A stretch of 64,000 bases of DNA from positions 1 through 64,000 of the forward strand of contig VDFB02296855.1 in the NCBI GenBank assembly GCA_007258455.2. The letters run 5' to 3'. The translations under genes and the position numbers were made by a program. Source of the DNA: Sequoia sempervirens (lineage: Eukaryota; Streptophyta; Pinopsida; Cupressales; Cupressaceae). The notes under the pieces are model-generated. The model was not told where the DNA came from, did no database searches, and saw only the letters and a program-made list of their open reading frames with translations. This document shows positions 23,082-33,754 of the stretch, piece after piece (the first letter of the stretch is position 1; every line of letters starts with the position of its first letter).

Positions 23082-23187
23082 TGTTCCTAGTGGAGGTACT
23101 AGCAAACTAGGGTTTCCTACACTTTGGGATCTAGTTACAAGTTGATGGATTATACACCCTTTTAAAACACAAATTCATTTAAGCTCT

Positions 23188-23205
23188 ATCCCACTGGGTG
23201 TGCCA
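23188..23205 (-). promoter_or_regulatory. Element C primer binding site
   Basis: On the minus strand, 14 bases inside the LTR end, the sequence is TGGCACACCCAGTGGGAT. Starting with TGG fits a tRNA 3'-CCA end. The overall shape is closest to a lysine-tRNA site (TGGCGCCCACCGTGGGG), with several mismatches. The position fits the minus-strand gene order. Confidence 0.55.
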
Positions 23206-23219
23206 GAAAAAGAACAATT

Positions 23220-24628
23220 TTTTGATGCCAAAATTTGATGAGGTAATAGTGTCTTATGGGAAACTCGGTTTATAGGGGACCTTTTGTGCTAAACTAAGTG
23301 ACCTCCAAGTTTTTAGAGAAGCCGACTTCTTCTATAATGGGGGTTTGGAAAGGGAAAAGGAAGCGGATATAATAAAATAAAATCTAACCTAAGGTGATGC
23401 AATAAAACTTAATGATAGGACCAATAAATCACAGATCTAAAGGCCTAATGGTGTTTGTGGGGTTCCAAAAAATTAGAAATTGAAGATTACAACATAAACA
23501 ATCCATTCATTGACATAAAATAATATTGCATACATTCCTACTACCAAGAAGAGTCTTTAGACATGGTCTAGATCAACAAACTTGCATTCAACATATATAG
23601 AAGTTCTCAAATGAAATTTCAAGACAATAAAAGCATAGTTTACAGTTTGATCAAATAGCATGAAAAAATAGAAAAGGCGAACAATTGGCACAGTTTGAGA
23701 GTTTTTCTAATAAAATAAAATAGGAATAAATGCCTAGTGTCTTTATCTAATACCAACATTTCCTCTAAATTCTGGACCCTCTTCTCACAACAGAGAAAAG
23801 TATATATAGTAGGAAAAACCCCATCGCTTAAGAGACTAGTAACAAAAAAGATTTTGCAATCCCCTGACAATGATGCAAAATTTAGAATATTCCCCAAGCC
23901 ATTGCAACAAAAATGATTTGAAACCAAGCATCTGGTCATTCCAGGAATAGGTGCATCCTCTGCAAATAATGGTGGTGGTCCTGACAAGGCTTAATCAGAC
24001 AAGTCTCACCATCCCATGCAAATGATTATGACACATAGTGGCCAATAGCATCATTCGATTCATCTAGTATATCACCCGAATATGAGATCCGCTGACTAGG
24101 CACGTGGCAGCCTTTTGCCACCTGTATGAACCTTTCTCTTTTGCCGATGAATACTTGCACTAAGGCTACACGTTCCAAATGGGTGGAGCACTTAACCAAT
24201 AGTGGAGGGAATGACCACCAGCCGAGCGCAAAAGAGATGCCTATTAGTATTTCACTACCCGCGGTTGTTACTTCATCTCTACGCTGAAAGATTTGTGAAA
24301 TAGTAGAAATGTAGCAAGAATACACCGCAGATAACAATCATGGGGTCTGCCAAACCTTTTTGGAAATAAGGGCTTAGTGGCACTTGAGTAGATCCTGATG
24401 AGGCAACAAGAAAGAATGATCAAAAGTATCCCCCAGCCACGACATGTGGAAGCATAGCGGGGTTTCCCAGGATGTGAAAAGAATGTTGAAACTATAGGTT
24501 GTGAGGAGTAGACACATGGAGTGGGAGAGTAGAACTTCAATAAAAGGCTGAGTTGATCACTTGCAATGCACAGGCCGATGCATAGAGGAAAATACACCTG
24601 AAGGGAGCTAGTTAAAAATTTATTAACA
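23220..24628 (-). repeat. Element C LTR (5' LTR by gene orientation)
   Basis: 1409 bases matching 8808-10210. On the plus strand it begins TTTTGATGCC, so the expected TG has changed to TT, and it ends TTTATTAACA followed by GGTAC. It should hold the element's promoter on the minus strand. Confidence 0.9.
23801..23809 (-). promoter_or_regulatory. TATA box in element C 5' LTR
   Basis: TATATATAG on the plus strand reads CTATATATA on the minus strand and is conserved in the other LTR at about 9388. It is suitably placed to start the genomic transcript. Confidence 0.45.
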
Positions 24629-25448
24629 GGTACAAGGGTTTAGGGTTTAATTTGGTTAAGGAAAGAGGGGAGGGAGGGAGGGAGGGAGAGGGTAGGATGG
24701 AGAGAATTGAGAGAGAGAGAGAGGGAGGGAGGGATTGAGGCTTTAAGAGTTTAAGGCTAGAGGGGAGCTCGATATAGGAGTGAATGAGTGAGAGAGGTAG
24801 AAGGTAGAGGGTACAATGTTTTAGGGTTTAACTTGGTTAAGGATAGAGGGGAGAGAGGGAGAGGGGGTAGGAGCGAGAGACTTGAGAGAGAGAGAGAGAG
24901 AGGGGGTAGTGGGAGAGAGATAAAGGGTAGGGGGTACAAGGGTTTAGAGTTTAAGGGTAAAGGGTAGAGGAGAGAGAGGGAGAGGGGGTAGGAGGGAGAG
25001 ACTTGAGAGAGAAAGGGTGGAGTGGGATAGAGATAAAGGGTAGATGGTAGAAGGGTTTAGGGTTTAAGGGTCAAGGGTTAAGGATAGAGGGGAGCTCAAG
25101 ATAGAATTAGTGAGTGAGTGAGAGAGAGGGGGTTTAAGGATTAAAGGTAGAGGGTAGAGGGGATCTAGAGATAGGAGTGAGTGAAAGAGAGATAGAGACA
25201 AAAAGTGGGTCTAGGAGGGAGAGACTAGAAAGAGATGGGGAGTGGGAGGGAGATAAAGGGTAGATGGTACAAAGGTTTAAGGTTTAACCTAGTTAAGGGT
25301 AGAGGGGAGAGAGGAAGAGGGGGTAGGAGGGATAGACTTGAAAGAGAGAGGGAGGGAGGGAGTGAGTGAGGGTTTAAGGGTTTAAGGCTAGAGGGGAGCT
25401 TGAGATAGAAGGAGTGAATGAGTGAGAGAGATAAAGGGTAGAGGGTAC
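24629..25448 (+). repeat. Purine-rich telomere-like satellite, block 2
   Basis: The same repeat as at 7330-8807, resuming at the GGTAC duplication and running to the next GGTAC. It again shows GGGTTTAGGG, TTGGTTAAGG, GGAGGGAGGGAGG and GTGAGTGAGAG words. It is the segment between the two giant insertions. Confidence 0.85.
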
Positions 25449-26488
25449 TGTAGACATGTGAAATTAGCATTATGCACTTAATTAGTTCATATTCATCCAC
25501 TCATTAAATAAATCAAGCTCATCAAATCCATTCACCAGGTCAATCAGGTCTATTTAATTCATTCCTAAGGTTATGTATTTAAATTAAATAAATCAACTTT
25601 GATTAATTTAAGTCTCACATCACCCTTTTAATTAAATAAACAAAATTTTATTTAATTAAATCCCTAATTCATGTTCCATCCCTTTTGATTTAAATAAATC
25701 AAATTATTTAAGTCAAATGGGTCAAAAGCATCTATCATCTTAAGTAAGCTAATCCTAATTAATATAATTTAACCACCCATCACATCCTCTATCTTTTCCC
25801 ACTTGCACCAATAAAGCATTTTAATTCATTTATAAATTCCTCATTTTCCCTCAACAAAGCATCTTTTGGGAATATTGTCCAAGTTTGAATTTGAAAAGCA
25901 AGTTGACTTGTCCCTTCCAACATGGCAATAACTTCTCTCTTATGTGTCCCTCACTTGGCATTTATGTCACTTTTTCTCCCTCCAACAAGCTAAATTTGAA
26001 TTATAAAAAGGCCAACCAATCTCATTTACGGGTACATTGGCCAAAACTTGCACAGTCCTCAACCATTCACAAGGTGATAAGTGGCTCCATCTCATTGGCT
26101 AAAACATTATCCCACATTGGTCCCTTTTGAGCACTCGTTCAACTTGAAAGTCTATAAATAGAAGCTTCATTCTTCAACAAATCATCCACAAATCTTATGC
26201 AAAGTTACTCTCTTCAATTGAGAGCTGATTTTGTCCACTTCACTCCATCTTCAAGGCATTGTATCATTTGAGTTTTAGCAAGGATTGGGAAAGGGTCACT
26301 TTGCACAAGTGACACCAATCCAATATGGAATAGGTACATGCAATGCTTTTATGAGTATTTTAATCCTTATTATTTGTTGCATTTCTTGAGCATTGACATG
26401 TTATTTCATAGGATCATTTGACAAGTTTGGATATAACTAACCCATGTTTTAGATTTTAGAGTGTATGCAGATTTTGAAGGGTGCTTCA
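25449..26488 (+). repeat. Element A 5' LTR
   Basis: 1040 bases with TG...CA ends, matching 44554-45596. It is AT-rich, with repeated AAATAAATCAA words in the first third and the promoter in the last third. Confidence 0.95.
26153..26161 (+). promoter_or_regulatory. TATA box in element A 5' LTR
   Basis: TATAAATAG lies about 335 bases before the LTR end. The 3' LTR copy has TATAAATGG. Confidence 0.55.
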
Positions 26489-26491
26489 TTA

Positions 26492-26508
26492 TGGCGCTAG
26501 AAGGAGGG
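26492..26508 (+). promoter_or_regulatory. Element A primer binding site (tRNA-Asn)
   Basis: TGGCGCTAGAAGGAGGG begins three bases after the 5' LTR. It is the complement of the 3' end of plant tRNA-Asn(GTT), CCCTCCTTCTAGCG plus CCA, recalled from memory, over all 17 bases. It primes first-strand synthesis. Nearly the same site occurs in element D. Confidence 0.8.
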
Positions 26509-26885
26509 CATCTCAACATTTCTCTAATATACATGTGTTTCATGTTTGCTAAATTTTATGCATAGATTGATCTAGTTTTGTTGTCACTTTAACTTTAGAA
26601 ATCTATGGAAATATTAATACTGAGTGATGTGACAATTATTAGCTTGGTTACTTCAAGTTTAAAGATGTTACTTTCTTAATATGGCATTTTTCTGGTTAAT
26701 CCTATTTTGATTTAGAAAAGGAAAGCTTTCTATCTATTATGTGTCATTCACTTGTGATGGCGTGATTTCCGTTGGTGTTTGGATTAAGTAAATGAAGCCT
26801 ATAGCTATCATATTTCAAAGTAGTTGGCTGGAAATATGTTAAGTTGCATTACTTTCATATTTGAAATCCCTCTTATTTTCCTTTA

Positions 26886-27006
26886 GTGCAACCAGCCACC
26901 TCACTCTTTAGAGGGCCTTCACCTGGAGCACCAATACCTGGTGTTTTCTCTACTAGGAATATCACATTTTGTGTAGGCTCTTTTCCAACAGGAAAAGTTG
27001 AATCAG
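26886..27006 (+). other. Exon-like fragment in element A leader
   Basis: A 121-base segment is preceded by TTTTCCTTTAG, an acceptor-like tract, and followed by GTACC, a possible donor. It reads QPATSLFRGPSPGAPIPG and then FSTRNITF, which looks more protein-like than the surrounding sequence. It may be an exon of a captured cellular gene. I do not recognise it. Confidence 0.25.
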
Positions 27007-27282
27007 GTACCAAAAAAAAAAAAATCACTCCCATCCAGTCCATTATTAGCATGCCTAGTGATTTGTTCTAACTATCTAAGTGAAATTAGTGTTAGAGCTA
27101 TGTTTTTCTCTGGCTAATTATCTCAAGTAGATCTATGAGCATCTTTTCCACACTCTGTCTGATTTTCTTTCATGACCATATCTATGATGGTCATCATAAT
27201 GGTTGTAATTTTAACCAAATCTTGAGATTTCTCTTGAATATTATCTTTTGTCCCATTGACCACAATTGTGGTTGCTTCTACT

Positions 27283-27378
27283 CTATTTCACCTCCCTCTC
27301 ATGAGATCTAGATGCTTTCTTTGTTTCCTCATAATCCCGGACTCTCTCTCTCTCTAGTAAATCAGCATATCGATCCAT
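27283..27378 (-). other. Short charged peptide frame in element A leader
   Basis: A 31-codon minus-strand frame starts MDRYADLLERERVRDYEE and continues KASRSHEREVK before a stop. Downstream, the same strand gives NHYDDHHRYGHE-like residues between stops. The composition suggests a fragment of a charged, coiled or RS-like cellular protein. This is weak evidence. Confidence 0.2.
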
Positions 27379-27483
27379 TGCTTCTTGAGATCAGGAATGT
27401 TGATTTAAGTTTAAAAAGGCGTCCATTTAAAGAATTTGCATCCTTTTAATTATGGGGTATGCAATAAGTTGAGACTTCACCTG

Positions 27484-28389
27484 TGATGCAGAGTACCGAG
27501 GAAAAATATAAATCTTCTCAAAATTCAATGAAACCAATGGGAAATCATTCAAAACCTTAAAATAGACCTTCATGCAAATTTTTACCAATTTCTAGTGGTT
27601 AAAATAAAAGCTATGCAATTTTTATTGCTTGCTGCCCTGTGCAAATCAGAAAACTTAACTGTTTTCACCAAAATGAGCATAACTTTCTTAATATTCCATG
27701 AAACAACCTCAAACCAATGCAAAAAGAAATCCAACTCATCCCTCTATCCAACCATATAATATTTATTTCATTTTGAGGCCGTACCTAGTCGTACAATTTC
27801 CTGCAACACAATTGTAACAGAGAAATCTGAAAAGTTGCAATCAATAAAATCACGATAACTTACTCAAATTTGCATGAAATTGAGTGATAAAAAAAGGAGA
27901 ATGTTTTAGATTCATATATTAATCATTCCAAATGAATTTCCCATGAAAATGTGGCCATAAGAGTTCGTACAATGATCTGAAACTCAGATTTATCAAAAAA
28001 AAAAACATAAAAATTTTGCATAAAATTAGGGCTTCATTATTGGTTCTTCATTATTTACATCCCTCTCCACTAAGATTCGACCATACAATGGTATTTAAAC
28101 CATTTATAAGCATAACCAACCACCTACGACTTTCTAACTTCCTCATATGACCCTTCATCTTCTTATTTTTGCATTTTTGCAATTTTACATTTTTGCATTT
28201 TGACAACTTTTAACAATTTTTACAATTTTTGACAATATAAACTCACACTCACCTAATAACCTATTAAATAACTCAAACATATTAAATATGGTCTAAATGA
28301 CCTTATGAAATGACCAAAATACCATGTAAATCAAATATTTACAAAATGGCCTCATGGAGGCATGAATTCCACTAGGTGCTCCTGCACCA
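27484..28389 (-). repeat. Element B 3' LTR (full copy)
   Basis: On the minus strand it starts TGGTGCAGGAGCACC and ends CTCTGCATCA, immediately against the ACCTG target duplication. The same start and end words bound the 92-base remnant at 30975-31066. Confidence 0.75.
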
Positions 28390-29395
28390 TACTCCCAGAG
28401 AAAAGAAAATTCAAGTCCCATTGAATGTTGGTTTGCTCCTTCTTTCTGATCTTCCAATTCTTTTGCAACTTGTCCTTCTTTGTATCTCCATTCATGCAGA
28501 TTTGAACAAAGCTCCTAGTGGAATTCATGCCTCCATGAGGCCATTTTGTAAATATTTGATTTACATGGTATTTTGGTCATTTCATAAGGTCATTTAGACC
28601 ATATTTAATATGTTTGAGTTATTTAATAGGTTATTAGGTGAGTATGAGTTCATATTGTCAAAAATTGTAAAAATTGTTAAAAGTTGTCAAAATGCAAAAA
28701 TGTAAAATTGCAAAAATGCAAAAATAAGAAGATGAAGGGTCATATGAGGAAGTTAGAAAGTTGTAGGTGGTTGGTTATACTTATAAATGGTTTAAATACC
28801 ATTGTATGGTCGAATCTTAGTGGAGAGGGATGTAAATAATGAAGAACCAATAATGAAGCCCTAATTTTATGCAAAAATTTTATGTTTTTTTTTTTTTTTG
28901 ATAAATATGAGTTTCAGATCATTGTACGAACTCTTATGGCCACATTTTCATGTGAAATTTATTTGGAATGATTAATATATGAATCTACAACTGTCTCCTT
29001 TTTGTATCACTCAATTTCATGCAAATTTGAGTAAGTTATGGTGATTTTATTGATTGCAACTTTTCAGATTTCTCTGTTACAGTCGTGTTGCAGGAAATTG
29101 TACGACTAGGAACGGCCTCAAAATGAAATAAATATTATATGGTTGGATAGAGGGATGAGTTGGATTTCTTTTTGCATTGTTTTGAGGTTGTTTCATGGAA
29201 TATTAAGAAAGTTATGCTCATTTTGGTGAAAACAGTCAAGTTCTGATTTGCACAGGGCAGCAAGCAATAAAAATTGCATATCTTTTATTTTAACCACTAG
29301 AAATTGGTAAAAATTTGCATGAAGGTCTGTTTTAAGGTTTTGAATGATTTCCCATTAGTTTCATTAAATTTTGAGAAGATTTATATTTTTCCTTA
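27498..29395. repeat. Large palindrome (0.88-kb arms, 131-bp spacer)
   Basis: 27498-28379 and 28511-29395 are near-perfect reverse complements. For example, GCCTCATGGAGGCATG near 28350 pairs with CATGCCTCCATGAGGC near 28525, and AAAATATAAATCTTCTC near 27502 pairs with its complement near 29378. Differences are scattered single bases and small indels. Confidence 0.9.
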
Positions 29396-29398
29396 GGT

Positions 29399-30524
29399 AT
29401 TCCCATACTCGAGGCTTGAACAAAGCTTCATTCAATGAGGGTTTGTAGAAAGTATGTTTTTTAAACCTCATTCCAACTTGCCAGACCTTCAATCATACTG
29501 GAATATGTCTGCACAAACTCAAAAAATCATCAAAAATTTCTTCCCCAAAAGATTTCACACTTTTCCATCCTTGAACCTCTCAAATTCACCCAAAACATGC
29601 AATTTTAACAACTAGGGCAGCCTAGGGCATCACCAAAAATATATCAAACCTTATTCAAATTCTCTGAAAACTTGGATATATTAAGAACACCTCAAAATGA
29701 ATCTTTCCACAAATTTTTAGAAGTTTCCACCATACAAATTAAAAGAAATCACATTTTGTTGTATGCAACCCCAAAAACCCTATGTTCAGAATAGTTTTTA
29801 GGAAATGACTTGTTTGACGCCTTAAATGGCATTATAAAAATTACTGGTAAGAATAAAGTTTGTCCAACACATCAAGATCTTTCCATATATCCAAGTTTTA
29901 AGTCTGTACCATTCCGTACTTGTCCGTACTAACATGTTTTCTAACTGTAATTTCTGAAAAAACATTTTCTGAACTGCCTGCCTACACAAAAATCATCATA
30001 ACTTTCTTATTACTCAATGAAAATGAGTGAGACTTGAACCAATAGAAAGTTTATTCAATAACCTACACTATAAAACTACTTTTACAGATTTTTCAAGCCG
30101 TAATAAGCCGTACAAGGCCTGGAAACAGGGAGAAAACTGTTAAAACTTCAAAATAAGGTATTGAAATTGACAAAATTGATTCCAGTTTACATTTCCTTCA
30201 TTTGGTTCACCTCTCCAAGGCTTAAATAGATGCTTAAAACATAAATAATGACTTCCCATTAATTTCCAACTAATTAACTACCCTTTACAACCAATTGACC
30301 CTTCATATTCTTGTTTTTGTTCACATTTTGCACTTTTGCAATTTTACATGTTTTGCAACTTTTGTAACAAAATGACTCAACCAACCCCTTAGTGACTTTA
30401 AATATATTAAAATATAACCACCCAAGACCTTTTACAATGCTTTTACATACATTTTACATTCAAAGATTCAATTTTTGAAATTTATCCTTTTGAACGCATT
30501 TGTGAGCAAGGTGCTCCTGCACCA
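29399..30524 (-). repeat. Truncated second LTR-like block in element B
   Basis: Its minus-strand start TGGTGCAGGAGCACCTTGC and the first 64 bases match 31003-31066. Further in, it has the same layout as the full LTR (AAAATTGCAAAA runs, GAAGGGTCA, then TTAAGAAAG-like words) but is strongly diverged. It lacks the CTCTGCATCA end and joins the palindrome arm directly. Confidence 0.6.
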
Positions 30525-30959
30525 TACAACTAACCAACAAAACTTTCCAAGTCCCTTGGAAACATGCTTGTACCTGCAAAAAAAAATTAATCTTCCTTGT
30601 TCTTTTTCTTTTCTAACCAATCCTTTGTTCAACTTCTCATCTACTCCCATCAGTGGAGTACTCTTCAGGCTGCAAACTCAAGTGCTTTTTCAGAAAACTA
30701 TCCATCTCTCTTTAACCTACAAACACAAACTCAAACACAAACTCAACAAACCATCCATCTACCCAACAACAGATCCTGGAAGATGCCTCTCTCTTTTCCT
30801 CTGGACCTTCTACCATCTTAATCTCCATTGGAGGATGGTGACCACAGACCTTTCCTCGTCTGCCAACACACAACTTAGAAACTTTCCTCTTTGCATTTAG
30901 ATGGACCAAGCACTTGCAACCAAACTCAATAACAATAACTCAACAACCCAGATCAGCTA

Positions 30960-30971
30960 GCTCTGATACCA
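30960..30971 (-). promoter_or_regulatory. Element B primer binding site (tRNA-iMet type)
   Basis: TGGTATCAGAGC on the minus strand, three bases inside the 92-base LTR remnant. This is the common plant site for initiator methionine tRNA. Confidence 0.8.
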
Positions 30972-30974
30972 ATT

Positions 30975-31066
30975 TGATGCAGAGACAAAGGTTCACAACA
31001 TCCAAAGATTCAATTTTTGAAATTTATCCTTTTGAAGGCATTTGTGAGCAAGGTGCTCCTGCACCA
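30975..31066 (-). repeat. Element B 5' LTR remnant (92 bp)
   Basis: It begins TGGTGCAGGAGCACC and ends CTCTGCATCA on the minus strand, so both LTR termini are kept while about 0.8 kb of the middle is missing compared with the full copy. Confidence 0.7.
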
Positions 31067-31071
31067 ACCTG

Positions 31072-33679
31072 TGACCTCAAAGCATATATACATTGTTGCT
31101 ACAAATATGAATTTTTCTTTTAGCTTTTCAAAGGATAAGAGAGCATTAGAAATTGTCCATCGTGTATATATATGACTGCTACAAAATCAACGTGTTCAAT
31201 ACTAATGTGATTATAAAGTGTTTTTTTTTTTTTTCTCTGTTTGACTCAAACATTCGATTGAGAATCTTTATTTTAATATTGAGTGAAATACCTTGTGCAA
31301 ATCTTTATTTAGATTTGAATAAATTCCAAGCTTGAAAATCATTCTTTCAGAAAAGCCACTAACAGGGCACGCGATATCAGCTGGTCACTAGTTTCGCAAA
31401 TTGCTTATTAGGTTCTTTTCTTGGTGGCTTGTATTATTCATAATGCACAATCTAATATTCAAAATAGTTTTGTTACTTAAATTTCTTTGATTGAAAAAAA
31501 TGTGGCTAAATTTTCCTTTATACATAACAAATGCATTTTCTTGAAAGTTTTTAAAAGACTTTTTTAGCATTTACCTAAAAGCTTCTTGCCCAGTCATCAA
31601 ATCTTCTTTGGCATAGACCTTCTTGAAAAGAGTAGTGCCTTTGAACTAATTATGAAATAATTAATGTCTGCCTTCGAATTAATTTTGAATCAAGTGAAAA
31701 TCTGAAAGTACTCATGGATTTCATGATTATGATGGCATTCTTTTTTCTGTTACTTGCTTTAAATTCTCTTTGATAGTGATGCGCAGACAGTGTTTTGAGA
31801 TTTGTTCTATTATAAAATCTCTCTATTGGTTTTGAAATGTATATGTCTATCAGAGATGACTTTGTTATCTAACATGCAAGAGGAATATTTACATGTGTGT
31901 CTTGAATTTAATGATAGATATTGCGTGATTTACCAAGTTACATGCTTCATTGCTTATGGCACCACTTTGAACAATTTTATTTCACCTAATCCTTTCAATT
32001 GCATTAATTACCCTATGCATGGTGTCCCAAATCTACGCTTGTTTGGCATTCTAAATCCCATATTCATTGCGATATTAATATCTTTCACATTAAATCATCT
32101 TGTTTATGCTTGGTTGGCATCATTGAATTTAGAGCTTAGTCGTCCAAGTTATGGGATTGGATTTGGGATTCGAGTAGGAATAGAAATGATTTGAAAATTG
32201 GCAATGAATTTGTTTTTTTACAAACAAGTAAATCATAAAAGCAGCCTTGAATTTTTTTAGAACAAATTATATTTGTAGATTGAAAGTGGATTTAGAAGGA
32301 GAATGCTTTATAAGTTATTTTAAATAACTAATTGAACTATTTTCCTTTTTATCTCTCAAACACTTGTTTCTAAGAATAGTTTTCTTATTTGACAAAGTTT
32401 GGAAATTCATTATGTTTGATACTATATTCATCATATTAAGTTATTATTGATGAATATTATTTGTCATGATGATGTTTATAGGTGAAGGTGGACATTGGAA
32501 CCAAACATTGCAAATGAGAAAAAGAAAACAAGGTTGCAGTGAAGAATTGAACGTCAAACTCAAAACTCACAAAGAATTTTCTAATGCTTGGGGATTCCAT
32601 CGCATGCTTTAATTTTTTTTTTAGGCTAACTCATTTGGTTTTGGGATTTAAATATTTTTTTTTTAAATTCTTGGAGATTCTGTTGTATGCTTTATTTTTC
32701 TTTTTTAGACTAACTCACTTGTTCTTAGGCTTTAAAATGAACATTTCAAAAGCTTTCAATTGTCATTGCTAGCAAATTGACTAGATTTCATTTGAAGTTA
32801 ACAATTGGACAAAACAAATCTCATTTGTCCTTTGGTGCTTTAAAAAGAACTCACAATTTCTTTATGGACTTAAAACAAACATGTGAAACTTTGTTTTCAT
32901 GATTGCTTACTTAAACTAACATTATTGAAAAGGATGTATGCGCTTCTCTCGCACTTCACGGCGATCTTGAGAATCAAAAGGCATTTTTGATGATCTTAGG
33001 TTGAGATAAAGCAGTCACCTCCACACTTTATTTTTGGTTTAAAAATTGAACAAAAAACTTTGGGAGTGTGAGTAAACCTATTGCATATCTTAGAGGGCCT
33101 GCCTTGGGGAAAAAGTACTCACCCAAGGGAATGACTCAACTGGTAACACTCTAAAAACAAGAGTATTTCTAGCCGGGATATAAATGTGGGTACTGGAGTA
33201 AATGCCAGTATCACACGGTTGACTCTGATGAGAAGGGAAGCAATGGTCTCTCGCCATACAAGGTCAACTCCTACAAATGGAAAGTCTTAATTAAAACCTT
33301 TGTTTTAGAATTTCCAAAATCCTTGAGTTATTTGTTGGTGCAAGAACGGTCGTTCTAAAGTCACCCCACACTTTTATGGTCTTTAGTAGAAATGGAAAAC
33401 ATGTCATGGGATTTTCATGGGTGTTGATGCTTGGCTGCCCCATATAAGTGAGTGTCATGGAGGGGAGCCAGTGGGGTCAAGCATCTAACCATTCACTAAA
33501 GATAAGCATAACTGGACTTGTCCAAGTGGGGACTCAACAAATATTATATTTCATATCCATAGGATTGTTCTTGTTCTTGGTTACAAAACACTTAAGATTT
33601 CCAATCATCCATCAACCATCCATCTTGCATCCATATCATTATCTTTTTTTGATCCTTAAATCATCCTAAAATTTCTCTT
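31072..33679 (+). other. Element A leader, second part
   Basis: About 2.6 kb before gag, without recognisable genes. An acceptor-like TTTATAG at about 32480 is followed by a short protein-like frame (EGGHWNQTLQMRKRKQG), which might be another captured exon. From about 33000 the sequence is a more conserved-looking retroelement leader with phrases such as GGGAGTGTGAG. Confidence 0.4.
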
Positions 33680-33754
33680 TTGTACCTAAAGTTAGATCAA
33701 TTCAAAGAATTAGAGAATTCATCTTCTGCATTCTTGAAGATTGATCCCTATTTT

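Larger units (their letters stand above)
8808..24628 (-). mobile_element. Element C: Tat-lineage Ty3/gypsy LTR retrotransposon, 15.8 kb
   Basis: Two LTRs (8808-10210 and 23220-24628) bound it, and GGTAC lies on both sides (8803-8807 and 24629-24633) as a 5-bp target duplication. Genes lie on the minus strand in the order gag, protease, an extra RNase H, RT, RNase H, integrase, then a long additional coding region. A plus-strand antisense ORF sits between integrase and that extra region. Gag-pol with a second RNase H and extra ORFs is typical of the plant Tat clade, though the extra RNase H lies upstream of RT here. All coding regions carry stops or frameshifts, so this copy is inactive. It is inserted in the satellite array. 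Confidence 0.9.
26509..27478 (+). other. Element A leader, first part
   Basis: Non-coding by motif search, with long T-rich intron-like stretches. It contains two short pieces that look like captured coding sequence on opposite strands, listed separately. It is separated from the rest of the leader by element B. Confidence 0.5.
27484..31066 (-). mobile_element. Element B: composite non-autonomous LTR element nested in A
   Basis: The ends are TGATGCAGAG and TGCTCCTGCACCA on the plus strand, flanked by ACCTG duplicates (27479-27483 and 31067-31071). On the minus strand it reads: a 92-base LTR remnant, a primer site GGTATCAGAGC (initiator tRNA-Met type), about 435 bases of internal sequence, a truncated LTR-like block (30524 to 29399), an inverted LTR arm (29395 to 28511), a spacer and a full 906-base LTR (28389 to 27484). 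There is no gag or pol, so it must have been mobilised by another element. The palindrome suggests template switching between two related RNAs during reverse transcription. Confidence 0.8.

Noticed and set aside
30475..30900. 141-codon plus-strand frame inside element B
   Set aside because: It crosses an LTR start and the internal leader, opposite to the element, with no recognisable motif.
30949..30975. tRNA gene suggested by GCTCTGATACCA
   Set aside because: Only the primer-site complement is present, next to an LTR end; no tRNA arms or body.
31802..32194. 130-codon plus-strand frame in element A leader
   Set aside because: AT-rich, hydrophobic low-information peptide with no homology I recognise and no supporting splice or promoter context.
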